Source: CAVYXK01 sp963708245 (GTDB taxonomy: Bacteria > Pseudomonadota > Alphaproteobacteria > Acetobacterales > Acetobacteraceae). Taken from it: a stretch of DNA of 64,000 nucleotides. The notes under the pieces were generated by a model. The model made no database searches and had not been told where the DNA came from. It saw only the letters and a list, made by a program, of their open reading frames with translations. The number at the start of each line of letters is the position of its first letter. The stretch's first letter is position 1. This document shows positions 54,489 to 63,165 of this stretch, piece after piece. The position numbers and the translations under genes are program-made. Location of the stretch: positions 4,898,001-4,962,000 of the forward strand of contig OY970201.1 of NCBI GenBank assembly GCA_963708245.1. Direction: 5' to 3'.

Positions 54489-55439
54489 ATGGACCGCACC
54501 TCCGTTAACTGGAAAGGCTACTGGGTCGCCGCCCCGACGCCCTTCACCGCCTCCGGCGCGCTCGACGAGGCAGCCTGGCGCAGCGTGCTGCGCCTCTATC
54601 TCGCCCAAGGCGTGCACGGCATCCTCGTCAACGGCACCACCGGCGAGTGGTTCTCCCAAACCGAGGTCGAACGCCGCCGCGTCGCCGAAATCGCGGTCGA
54701 AGAACTGCGCGGCCGCATCCCCGCGATAATCGGCTGCACCACCTTCACCCCCACGGCGACCATAGCCCTCGCCCGCCATGCCAAGCAGATAGGCGCCGAC
54801 GGCGTGCTGTCCACCGCCCCGCCCTATGCCGCGCCAACGCCACGCGAAATCGTCGCATTCTTCACTGCGATCTCGGACCACGTCGATCTGCCGATCATGG
54901 TGTACAACTGGCCGCGTGGCGTATCGGTGGAGATCACCGCGCCCACCGCGCTGGAACTGGCACGGATCGAGCACGTCGTGGCACTGAAGGACAGCACCGC
55001 GAACCAGGCGCAAGCGCTGGCCACGCTGGAGAAAGTGCGTGACCGCCTGCGCGTATTCGGCAGCTTCATCAGCCGCGTCGGGCTCGGCGTGCTGCGCGGC
55101 CTCGGCGGCGACGGCAATATCGACGGCGGCGGGCTCGGCGCCGGTTTCGCCGTAGCCTTCTACGAAGCGGTGTGGCGCGGCGACTTCGCCGCCGCCGAAG
55201 CCGCGGCCGACCGCTACGTAGCACTGATGAGCCAACTCATCCGCCCGGACTGGAGCGGCACGCTCGCCTCCCCGCAGGCGCAGATTAAGGCGGCGATGAA
55301 CCTGCTGGGGCAGCCCGGAGGTCATGTGCGCCCGCCGCTCCTGCCGCTCGACGATCCGCGCGACCTCGACACGCTGGAAGGCATCCTCGCCTCGGCCGGC
55401 CTGTTCGCGCCGGACGCGCAGCGCAGTCGGGCTGCCTGA
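54489..55439 (+). CDS. DHDPS/NAL-family aldolase
   Basis: This 316-residue class I aldolase barrel opens VNWKGYWVAAPTPFTASGAL and has LVNGTTGEWFSQTEVERRRV. The conserved Tyr139 in IMVYNWPRG and the Schiff-base Lys167 in HVVALKDST are present. The family includes dihydrodipicolinate synthase, but the GTTGEW signature and catabolic context suggest a 2-oxo acid aldolase/dehydratase rather than lysine synthesis. ATG 54489 has AGGAG upstream; an in-frame reading from 54363 has no homology. It is followed closely by SPFH genes but is probably functionally separate. Confidence 0.88.
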   Translation: MDRTSVNWKGYWVAAPTPFTASGALDEAAWRSVLRLYLAQGVHGILVNGTTGEWFSQTEVERRRVAEIAVEELRGRIPAIIGCTTFTPTATIALARHAKQIGADGVLSTAPPYAAPTPREIVAFFTAISDHVDLPIMVYNWPRGVSVEITAPTALELARIEHVVALKDSTANQAQALATLEKVRDRLRVFGSFISRVGLGVLRGLGGDGNIDGGGLGAGFAVAFYEAVWRGDFAAAEAAADRYVALMSQLIRPDWSGTLASPQAQIKAAMNLLGQPGGHVRPPLLPLDDPRDLDTLEGILASAGLFAPDAQRSRAA

Positions 55440-55507
55440 TCGGGAGGCGTCGCATTCCTCCGCCACCTTCGCCGGAGCGTGCCGAGAAGCTGCTACTGGG
55501 CGGGGCT

Positions 55508-57277
55508 GTGTTCGGCGTGCTCGGTGTCATCCTGGCAGCGGCGTCGGCGATCGATCCAGCCGCGATCCGGCTCGGCTACCCACTGCCGGTCACTGTCGTT
55601 TTTGCGGCTGCGTCGCTGGTGATCGCGGCGGACGGATTGCTCTGCACCGGGCTGGTTACACGCGCACACGAACGGATACAGCGGGGTGCAGAGGCGGGAC
55701 AGGCTGCCGCATGGATGCAGCCCGTGCTCAACGCCGTCCTGGCCCTGCTAGCCGGCGTCGGGTGCGTGCTGACCTGGCGCGCGGCGCCGGTCCCAGTCAG
55801 TGATGATATCCGTCTCATCAGCGGCTTCGTCCTAGTACTTGCCGCCTTCCCGGTGCTGGTCCTGGAACGGACGTTTGCCGGCATGGGAGCGTGGGATCTC
55901 GCGTTCCTCCTGCGCGTCCCGCTGCTCGCCTTGCTCGCGGTCGGCATCGGCGAACTGTTGCAGGCGGCCGGCTTCGCTTGGCCGGGCTGGATCGAACAAG
56001 CGGTCGGCGCGCTGGTCCTGCTGGTCGCGATTGAGCTGCTGCTGCGCAGCTTCGCCGCCGCCTTCCTGCCGCCCCCACGCGTCGAGGACCTGCAACCCAT
56101 CGCCCGCAGCGTGCTTACCCGGGCGATCCGCCCGGCACTGCCCACCCTGCTCGGGTTCAATGCGGCGCTGGAACGGCAGGTCGGTATCGACCTGCAGCGA
56201 AGCTGGGCAATCCGGTTCGCCGCCCGCGCGGCCGTTCCGATTGCGTTCGGGATCGTCATCCTTGCCTGGTGCGTGACCGGGCTGACGGCGCTGCGCATGG
56301 ACCAGCGCGCGGTCTACGAGCGGCTCGGCGTGCCGGTTGCGGTGCTCGGGCCCGGTCTGCACCTGCATCTGCCGTGGCCGTTCGGGGTCCTCCGGCCAGT
56401 CGAATTCGGCGTGCTGCACGACGTCCCCCTGACGTTCGAACCCGCCCCGGCAAGCGCGAAGGCGGCTGTCGTCGGCGCCGAAGATGTGCCGCCGGCCAGC
56501 GACGATCGGCTGTGGGACGGCACGCATCCGGCCGAGACGACGTATCTGATCGCCAGCGAGGAAGCCGGGCAGCAGGGGTTTCAGATCGTCGATCTCGATC
56601 TGCGGCTGATTTGGCGGCTTGGCTTGTCCGATGCAGCGGCGCTCGCGGCGGTGGCCAACGATGCCGATCCGGACCGGCTTGTGCGCTCGGTCGCCGCGCA
56701 GATTCTGGTCCGCAGCTTCGCGCATCGTAGCTTGGCGGGCTTGTTGGCCGCGGATCGTCAAACAGTCGCGGCGACATTGCGACAGCAGATGCAACAGGAG
56801 CTCGATGGGCTGGGGAGTGGGATCGACCTGGTCGCGGTGGTGATCGAGGCGATCCATCCTCCCCCGGCCGCCGCCAGCGCCTATCACGCGGTGCAGGCGG
56901 CGGGGATCAGGGCAGAGATCGCGGTCGCCGACCAGACCGGGCAGGCCGCCGACAGCCGCAGCCTGGCGCGGCAGACCGTCACTTATGAGCTGGACGCGGC
57001 CCGCGGTCACGCCGCGGTGACGCTCGGGCAGGCCCGCGGCGACGCGGCGCTGTTCGCCGGGGACCGGCAAGCGTTCCGAGTGGGCGGACAGGCCTTCCTG
57101 TTGGAGCGTTGGTTCGGCGACCTCACCCGCGCGCTCGGCGGGACCGAGCTGCTGATCGTCGATCACCGGCTGGCTGGCGGACCAGCGCCGACCATCGACC
57201 TGCGGCCACCCATGGCGCCGAGCCAGACACTGCCGGGGCGCGGCGAGCCCCACCACCCACAAGCGGAGCCGAACTGA
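55508..57277 (+). CDS. SPFH/HflK-like membrane protein with N-terminal multi-helix domain
   Basis: The 589-residue protein combines about six N-terminal helices (residues 1-180) with a second anchor (AVPIAFGIVILAWCVTGLTA near residue 250) and an SPFH domain. The latter begins QRAVYERLGVPVAVLGPGLHLHLPWPFG and includes IVDLDLRLIWRLGLSDAAAL. This extra polytopic module is not part of normal HflK. GTG 55508 is the first canonical start, but the frame stays open upstream (PSPERAEKLLLGGA) to the aldolase stop, so the true start may be a rare codon near 55454. It is the first of three SPFH genes. Confidence 0.78.
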   Translation: MFGVLGVILAAASAIDPAAIRLGYPLPVTVVFAAASLVIAADGLLCTGLVTRAHERIQRGAEAGQAAAWMQPVLNAVLALLAGVGCVLTWRAAPVPVSDDIRLISGFVLVLAAFPVLVLERTFAGMGAWDLAFLLRVPLLALLAVGIGELLQAAGFAWPGWIEQAVGALVLLVAIELLLRSFAAAFLPPPRVEDLQPIARSVLTRAIRPALPTLLGFNAALERQVGIDLQRSWAIRFAARAAVPIAFGIVILAWCVTGLTALRMDQRAVYERLGVPVAVLGPGLHLHLPWPFGVLRPVEFGVLHDVPLTFEPAPASAKAAVVGAEDVPPASDDRLWDGTHPAETTYLIASEEAGQQGFQIVDLDLRLIWRLGLSDAAALAAVANDADPDRLVRSVAAQILVRSFAHRSLAGLLAADRQTVAATLRQQMQQELDGLGSGIDLVAVVIEAIHPPPAAASAYHAVQAAGIRAEIAVADQTGQAADSRSLARQTVTYELDAARGHAAVTLGQARGDAALFAGDRQAFRVGGQAFLLERWFGDLTRALGGTELLIVDHRLAGGPAPTIDLRPPMAPSQTLPGRGEPHHPQAEPN

Positions 57278-58309
57278 ATGTCGCTAGTGCCTTTCCACAG
57301 CCACGGCGACGGCGAGCGCTCGTCCCTGCATCGTCGAAGCGATGACGGGACGGTCGCGTCCAGGCGTCCCCCGTTTCATGGCCTGCGGTACGTGATCGCC
57401 GCGGTCATCGTGGTGGGCTTGGTGCTGTCGGCGTGTCTGGTGCTGATCGGGCCCGGCGACGCGATCCTCATCACGCGGTTCGGCGATCCAGTGCAGGTGA
57501 TCACCACGCCCGGCCTGGCGTGGCGCCTGCCCGCGCCGATCGAGGACACGATGACCGTCGATCTCCGCCTGCGCACCACCTCGAGCGGGCTGCAGGATGT
57601 CGGTACGCGCGACGGCCTGCGCGTGCTGATGCAGGCCTATGTAGTCTGGCAGGTGCCGCGCGATCCTGCCAGCGTGCGGCAGTTTGTGCGCGCGGTGCAG
57701 AACCAACCGGACAACGCGGCGGAGCAGTTGCGCAGCTTCGTCGCCTCGGCGTTGGAGGTGACTGCCAGCGGTTTCGCGCTGTCGGACCTGGTGAACACCG
57801 ATCCGGCAAAGGTTCAGATCGACCGGTTCGAGCAGGCGCTGCGCCAGCACCTGCAGGACCAGGTGCTCAGCACGTACGGGATTGCCGTCCGGCAGGTGGG
57901 GCTGGAACGGCTCACCCTGCCGCCTGAGACGATGGACGCGACGGTGGCGCGGATGCGGGCCGACCGGCTGGCGGTCGCCACCGCCCGGATGGCCGAAGGC
58001 GAGCGGCAGGCGGCCGAGATCCGCTCCGACGCCGACCGCGACTCCCGGATCGCGGTTGCCGATGCCGAGGCCCAGGCCGCCGCGATCAAGGCCAAGGCGG
58101 AGGTGGAAGCGGCCGGTATCTACGGCAAGGCATATCAAAGCGACCCGGCTCTGTACACGACGCTGCGCTCGCTTGACTCGCTGGACCAGGTGGTCAGTGG
58201 CAACACACGGCTGATCCTGAGGACCGATGCGGCACCGTTCCGAGTCCTGGTCGATGGACCGGACGAGCCTGCAGGCGGGCTGCCGGCACCCGCCAAGGCG
58301 GCGCCATGA
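57278..58309 (+). CDS. SPFH/HflC-like protein
   Basis: The 343-residue protein has one N-terminal membrane helix (YVIAAVIVVGLVLSACLVLI). A band-7/SPFH domain follows (GDAILITRFGDPVQVITTPGLAWRLPAP, then VDLRLRTTSSGLQDVGTRDG and LMQAYVVWQVPRDPASVRQF). A coiled coil (ADRLAVATARMAEGERQAAE) is typical of HflC/HflK. HflKC complexes form membrane cages around FtsH. Here the trio sits with a P-type ATPase and not with ftsH. The ATG follows the previous stop directly, and its 3' end overlaps the next gene by four bases. Confidence 0.87.
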   Translation: MSLVPFHSHGDGERSSLHRRSDDGTVASRRPPFHGLRYVIAAVIVVGLVLSACLVLIGPGDAILITRFGDPVQVITTPGLAWRLPAPIEDTMTVDLRLRTTSSGLQDVGTRDGLRVLMQAYVVWQVPRDPASVRQFVRAVQNQPDNAAEQLRSFVASALEVTASGFALSDLVNTDPAKVQIDRFEQALRQHLQDQVLSTYGIAVRQVGLERLTLPPETMDATVARMRADRLAVATARMAEGERQAAEIRSDADRDSRIAVADAEAQAAAIKAKAEVEAAGIYGKAYQSDPALYTTLRSLDSLDQVVSGNTRLILRTDAAPFRVLVDGPDEPAGGLPAPAKAAP

Positions 58310-59349
58310 ACGAGCTGCGTCCCAGCCGGACCGATGCACCAGAAGGCGCTGGGGCGCAGTCGGTACGGTTCGGGTTCCGGTTCCTTTTTGCGGCTGTCCT
58401 GGTGATGGCGCTGGGGTGGATGGTGTCCGGCATCAGGCAGGTGCCACCGGACAGCCGGGCTGTGGTGCTGCGGCTGGGCCAGGTGGTGCGGGAACAGGGG
58501 CCGGGATTACTGCTCACTTGGCCGAGGCCGATCGAGCAGGTGGTGCTGCTGCCCTCGGCGGACAGCCAGTTCTCCATGCGCATTGCGCGCCTGGATGCGG
58601 GCGCGGCGCTGATCGGCCGGCGCGTTGAGTACCAGCTCAGCTCCGACCCCCGGCGCAATGCCGGGTTCCTGCTGACCGGCGATGGCGGCGTGGCGCATCT
58701 GCAGGCGACGGTGCTGTACCGCATCTCGAATCCGGCGGCTTATCTGATCGAGCGCGATCACGTGGTGGCCGGGCTGGAGCGGCTGGTTGTGGCGAGCGCG
58801 GTCGAAGTGGCCGCCTCGCGCAGCATCGACGCGATCCTGGTGGCCTCGACAGCGGAGGGCGCCGGCGCTTCGCCGAGTCCGGAGCAGTTTCGCCTCGATC
58901 TGGTTACGGCGGTGAACCGCCGGCTCGCCGCGCTGGCGGCCCAGGGCGCCGGGCTCGGCGTCACGGTGACCCGCGTCGATCTGGCCGCGAGCTTGCCGGA
59001 GGCGGCGCGCTATGCCTTCGACCACATTCTGGCCGTTACCCAGCTTGCCGAGCAGACGGTCGCGCAGGCGCGCAACTATGCGGAGAAGGCGAAGCAGTCG
59101 GCGGTGCAGGAGCGGCAACGTATCCTGACAGCGGCGACTGCCGCGGCCGATGAACGGCGGGCCCAGGCCGTGACGGCGACCGCGCCGATCCTGGCGCTGG
59201 TGCCGCAAGCGGGGACGCCGGCCGGCAAGGCGGTGATCTCACGGATTTACTACGACCGCATCGGCGCCCTGCTTCGCCGGGCACAGCAGGTGGTGAGCTT
59301 CGATCCATCGAGCGGCTCGGAGCTCGTGCTGCCAGGGGCCAGCCCGTGA
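58306..59349 (+). CDS. SPFH/HflK-like protein
   Basis: This is a third SPFH protein of 347 residues. A single helix (FRFLFAAVLVMALGWMVSGI) is followed by RQVPPDSRAVVLRLGQVVREQGPGLLLTWPRPIEQ and GGVAHLQATVLYRISNPAAYLIERDHVVAG. The coiled coil ends in ERQRILTAATAAADERRAQA. The first residues are cytoplasmic and polar. Overlaps on both sides (ATGA at 58306-58309 and GTGA at 59346-59349) show tight coupling to the HflC-like gene and the P-ATPase. Confidence 0.87.
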   Translation: MNELRPSRTDAPEGAGAQSVRFGFRFLFAAVLVMALGWMVSGIRQVPPDSRAVVLRLGQVVREQGPGLLLTWPRPIEQVVLLPSADSQFSMRIARLDAGAALIGRRVEYQLSSDPRRNAGFLLTGDGGVAHLQATVLYRISNPAAYLIERDHVVAGLERLVVASAVEVAASRSIDAILVASTAEGAGASPSPEQFRLDLVTAVNRRLAALAAQGAGLGVTVTRVDLAASLPEAARYAFDHILAVTQLAEQTVAQARNYAEKAKQSAVQERQRILTAATAAADERRAQAVTATAPILALVPQAGTPAGKAVISRIYYDRIGALLRRAQQVVSFDPSSGSELVLPGASP

Positions 59350-61250
59350 CGGCGATCGCCGCGCCAATCGAGGCTGGCGGGCTGCTGACCGGGATCGAGC
59401 GGCGCCAGATCGGGACGCGTCTGACGCTGGGCCTGGTTGCCGGCGAGCTGCTGCTGCTGTCCGTGGCGATGCGCGCTCTCGCTCCGGACCAGAGCACGGT
59501 GGCGGAGCTGGTTGGCGGGGTGGCGGCCGCGGTGATTGCGGTGCCGGCGCTGGACGCGGCCTGGCGTAGCCTGCGCCATCCGAATCTGCACGGGCTCACC
59601 GACCAACTGATCGCGCTGGCGATGCTGGCCGCCTGGGCCGCCGGGGACCTGATCACCGCGGCCCTGCTGCCGCTGGTGATGACCATCGGCCACGTGATCG
59701 AGGAACGTTCTTTGCTCGGCTCGCAGGAGGCGATCGAGGCAATCGCACGGCTGACCCGCGCCGAGGTGCGCAAGCGACTGCCGGACGGCTCGACGGTTCT
59801 GGTCCCGGCGCACGAGCTGATGGTCGGCGATCTGATCGAGCTTCGGGCGGGCGAGCGGATCCCGGTCGATGGGCTGGTGCGGGCCGGGCGGTCCAGCCTG
59901 GATACGGCGCCGATCACCGGCGAATCGGTGCCGGTGGAGGTCGAGCCCGGCGCGTTGGCGTTCGGCGGCTCTATCAATCTCGATGGACAGCTGCTGGTTG
60001 AGATCACCCGGGTCGGCGAGGAGACCACGCTGGGTCGCGTGCTGGCGCTGATGCAGGCGGCCGAACGGGCCAAGCCGCCGGCAACGCGCCTGCTGGAGCG
60101 CTATGCCGGGCGCTACATGATCCTGGTGCTGCTGCTCGCGTCCGGCGTGTGGTTCGCGACCGGGAGCGTGGCAGCGATGCTCGCGGTGCTGGTGGCGTCT
60201 TGTCCCTGCGCGCTGGTGCTGGCGGCGCCGGCGACCTCGGTGGCGGCGATCGCGGTGGCCAGCCGGCACGGCATCCTGGTGAAGGGGACGGCTTTCCTCG
60301 AGGAGCTGGCGACGGCGAACTCGCTGGTGCTGGACAAGACCGGCACTGTTACGTTCGGCCGGCTGCATCTGGTGGAGGTGCGGGCCGAGCCGGGCGTGGA
60401 CACGGAGGAGCTGTTGCGCGTAGCCGGGACGCTGGGGGCTGCGAGCAACCACCCGGTGGCGCATGCGCTGGCCGGCTCGGTGCTGGGGGAGGAGCGGCTG
60501 GCGATTTCGGAGGTGACGGAACTGCCTGGGTTGGGCATGACGGCGGTTGGCGAGCGTGGGCTGCTGGCGCTGGGGGCGCCTCGGCTGTTCGGCGAGTTGG
60601 GCATGACTGTGCCGGCGGCGCCGGCGCATGACGGGCCAATCGCCGGGGTGGCGCGGGACGGGGTGTTTCTGGGATGGGCGCTGCTGGCGGACGAGCCGCG
60701 GCCGGATGCGCGGGCGGCTCTGGCGGAGCTGCGGGAGCTGGGGCTGCGGCGGCAGGTGCTGCTGACCGGCGATCGCGAGGCAGTGGCGCGGAAGGTGGCG
60801 GCTTATCTGGAGATCCGGGAGGTGCGTGCGCAGGCGCTGCCGGAGCAGAAGCTGGACTGCGTGCTGGAGGAGGTGCGTCAGGGTTATCGGCCACTTGTGG
60901 TCGGTGACGGCATCAACGATGCACTGGCGCTGAAGGCGGGTGCGGTGGGCATCGCGATCGGCGCGAGCGGGGCGGATATCGCGGCGGCCTCGGCTGATCT
61001 CGTGCTGATGACGAGCGATCTCGGGCGGTTGGGCAGCAGCATCCGGCTGAGCCGGCGTTGCCGGCGGACGATCCACACGAATGTGGCGCTCGGGCTGGGC
61101 TGGACAGTGGTGCTGATTGGCGCGGCGGCGAGCGGAGTGCTGGGTGCGAGCGGGGCGGTGATTGTTGCGGTCCTCCACAATTTGGGCACGGTCGCGGTGA
61201 TGGCGAATGCGGGGCGGTTGTTGCGGTTCCAGGATGGTCGAGCGGGGTGA
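59346..61250 (+). CDS. Heavy-metal type (P1B) P-type ATPase
   Basis: The 634-residue ion pump lacks N-terminal heavy-metal-associated domains. Actuator motif TGES starts at residue 191, the membrane metal-site motif is C286-P-C288, the phosphorylated Asp is D330 in DKTGTVTFG, NHPVAHAL is the HP-like locus, and the hinge GDGIND starts at 520. The CPC motif suits Cu+/Zn2+/Cd2+-class pumps, but the final helices carry no clear ligand set. GTG 59346 overlaps the upstream stop. An operon with three SPFH proteins suggests the pump sits in or is stabilised by an SPFH membrane microdomain. Confidence 0.88.
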   Translation: MTAIAAPIEAGGLLTGIERRQIGTRLTLGLVAGELLLLSVAMRALAPDQSTVAELVGGVAAAVIAVPALDAAWRSLRHPNLHGLTDQLIALAMLAAWAAGDLITAALLPLVMTIGHVIEERSLLGSQEAIEAIARLTRAEVRKRLPDGSTVLVPAHELMVGDLIELRAGERIPVDGLVRAGRSSLDTAPITGESVPVEVEPGALAFGGSINLDGQLLVEITRVGEETTLGRVLALMQAAERAKPPATRLLERYAGRYMILVLLLASGVWFATGSVAAMLAVLVASCPCALVLAAPATSVAAIAVASRHGILVKGTAFLEELATANSLVLDKTGTVTFGRLHLVEVRAEPGVDTEELLRVAGTLGAASNHPVAHALAGSVLGEERLAISEVTELPGLGMTAVGERGLLALGAPRLFGELGMTVPAAPAHDGPIAGVARDGVFLGWALLADEPRPDARAALAELRELGLRRQVLLTGDREAVARKVAAYLEIREVRAQALPEQKLDCVLEEVRQGYRPLVVGDGINDALALKAGAVGIAIGASGADIAAASADLVLMTSDLGRLGSSIRLSRRCRRTIHTNVALGLGWTVVLIGAAASGVLGASGAVIVAVLHNLGTVAVMANAGRLLRFQDGRAG

Positions 61251-61403
61251 TTTCGGCGGCGGGTTGGCGGCCGTTTTGAGTAAAGTACGTATGATGCAGA
61301 AAGTGCACTCGAAGGTTCCGGAAGGAAGCAGTCGAGCAACGTGCGGGCTCTTCGGCGAACTGCTAAGCGTTCGAAGGGAAGTGAGGAGCCAGCCGCCGTG
61401 CGA

Positions 61404-62204
61404 ATGAGCGTCCCGGGGTCCGATGGCGTCGAGCTCCTGAAAGTCCTGGACCTGCGGAAGGCCTTCGGCGGACTACAAGCGCTTCAGGGCATCAGCCTGA
61501 CCGTGCCGCAAGGCGGGGTGGTAGGCCTGATCGGTCCGAACGGCTCCGGCAAGAGCACCCTGTTCGACATCGTCACCGGGTTTCAGCGTTGCAACTCTGG
61601 CGCTGTGCTGTATCACGGCGAGCGCATCGAGAAACTATCCCCCGATCAAATCGCGCTGCGTGGTCTGATTCGCACCTTCCAGATGTCGGAGGGCGGGCAG
61701 CGAATGACGACGACCGAGAATTTGCTCGCCGCCGTGCCCGGTCAGGAGGAGCATCGTCCGGTGCGCACGCTGTTGCACTTGTCAGCAGCGCTCAGCCGCG
61801 GCCGCGAGATCCGTGCGCGGGCGCGCGAGGTGATCGGGCTGCTCGGGCTGAAGCATGTCGCCGACGAATATGTTGGGAATCTTTCCGGCGGACAAAGGAA
61901 ACTCCTGGACCTCGGCCGCATCTTCATGGCGCGCCCCCGGCTTTCGTTGCTGGACGAACCGACCGCCGGAGTGAATCCGCGGCTGATCGACGTAATCGTC
62001 GAGGCGCTGCGACGGATGAACCACGACGAGGGCATCACGCTGCTGATCGTCGAGCACAATATGCGCGTGATCCAGGAATTCTGCGACTATGTCTATGTGC
62101 TGGATGCCGGACGCATGATCTGTAGCGGAACTCCCGACCAGGTGAGCGCGGATGCGCGGGTCCTCGACAGCTATCTCGGCCGGACGCGGATCGAGATCGA
62201 CTGA
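61404..62204 (+). CDS. ABC importer ATPase, LivG type
   Basis: The ATPase has about 266 residues. Walker A is GPNGSGKST, the LivG-type LIRTFQMSEGGQRMTTTENL follows, the signature is LSGGQRKLLDLGR and Walker B is LSLLDEPTAGVNP. The H-loop is in LLIVEHNMRVI. ATG 61404 is preferred, with GAGGAG upstream; in-frame GTG 61398 and a reading from 61341 are alternatives. It starts the importer gene run ATPase, ATPase, binding protein, which continues beyond the window. Confidence 0.88.
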   Translation: MSVPGSDGVELLKVLDLRKAFGGLQALQGISLTVPQGGVVGLIGPNGSGKSTLFDIVTGFQRCNSGAVLYHGERIEKLSPDQIALRGLIRTFQMSEGGQRMTTTENLLAAVPGQEEHRPVRTLLHLSAALSRGREIRARAREVIGLLGLKHVADEYVGNLSGGQRKLLDLGRIFMARPRLSLLDEPTAGVNPRLIDVIVEALRRMNHDEGITLLIVEHNMRVIQEFCDYVYVLDAGRMICSGTPDQVSADARVLDSYLGRTRIEID

Positions 62205-62249
62205 TGCCACATGATGTTCGACCGGTGCGACGCTGGCAGGTGTACTCCG

Positions 62250-62987
62250 ATGAGTCTGCTGGCCGTCACTGACCTTCATTCCGGTTACGGCGCTAACGAA
62301 GTGATCCACGGGATCGATTTCGGCATCGATACCGGGCAGATCGTAACGATTTTGGGCCCTAACGGATGCGGCAAGAGCACGTTTGTCCGGACGCTGCTGG
62401 GATACGTGCGGGCGCGGCGGGGACGTGTCGTTTTCGATGGCACGGACATCACTGAACGGTCGCCGACTTCTCGCGCGCGCCTGGGGATCGGATACGTGCC
62501 GCAGCTTGCCAACGTGTTCCGACCGCTGACCGTGCGCGAGAATTTGGAGATGGGCGGATATTCGCTACGGCGGTCGGAGCTTGCCGAAAAGCTCAATCAG
62601 GTCTGCGAGCTGTTCCCCGTGCTGGGAGAACGGCGAGCACAGCGCGCGGGCACACTGTCCGGTGGCGAGCGCCAGTTGCTGGCGATGGCGCGTGCCATGA
62701 TGGTCTCGCCGCGACTGCTGTGTTTGGACGAACCCTCGGCAGGACTGTCGCCGATGCGGGCCGACGAGGTGTTCGAGCATATACGACGCATCGCTACGCT
62801 TGGGGTCTCGATGGTTGTCATCGAGCAGGATGCCAGGCGCTCGCTGTCGGTCGCGTCGCTGGCTTATGTGCTGGTGACCGGACGCGTGGCGTTTCGCGGC
62901 CCCGCCGCAGCCGTACTTTCGGATGAGCGCATCCGTACGGCGTATCTTGGCGGGCGGGCGGAGGCGGCGATCGGCAATCCTGATTGA
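62250..62987 (+). CDS. ABC importer ATPase, LivF type
   Basis: The product has 245 residues, with Walker A GPNGCGKSTF near residue 37, the LivF-type LGIGYVPQLANVFRPLTVRENL, signature LSGGERQLLAMAR, and Walker B LLCLDEPSAGLSP. The switch reads VIEQDA. ATG 62250 gives the usual family N-terminus SLLAVTDLHSGYGANEV; an earlier in-frame start at 62211 adds unrelated residues. It follows the LivG gene by 45 bp and precedes the binding-protein gene by 178 bp. Confidence 0.88.
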   Translation: MSLLAVTDLHSGYGANEVIHGIDFGIDTGQIVTILGPNGCGKSTFVRTLLGYVRARRGRVVFDGTDITERSPTSRARLGIGYVPQLANVFRPLTVRENLEMGGYSLRRSELAEKLNQVCELFPVLGERRAQRAGTLSGGERQLLAMARAMMVSPRLLCLDEPSAGLSPMRADEVFEHIRRIATLGVSMVVIEQDARRSLSVASLAYVLVTGRVAFRGPAAAVLSDERIRTAYLGGRAEAAIGNPD

Positions 62988-63165
62988 TTGCTGCATATCG
63001 CCACGATTGAGGCCAAACTGGTGCCCGGTGCCCAGGCAGTGGGGAATTCGGGTGGACGAGGGAACTCCAAGCTCGTAGCCTCCCAGCACCGAACGCGCCT
63101 GGGTCGGCGCCCATGCCGGCTAGCAAAAATTCTAATGGCGACCAAAAGAGGGGACGGAGGCTTTC

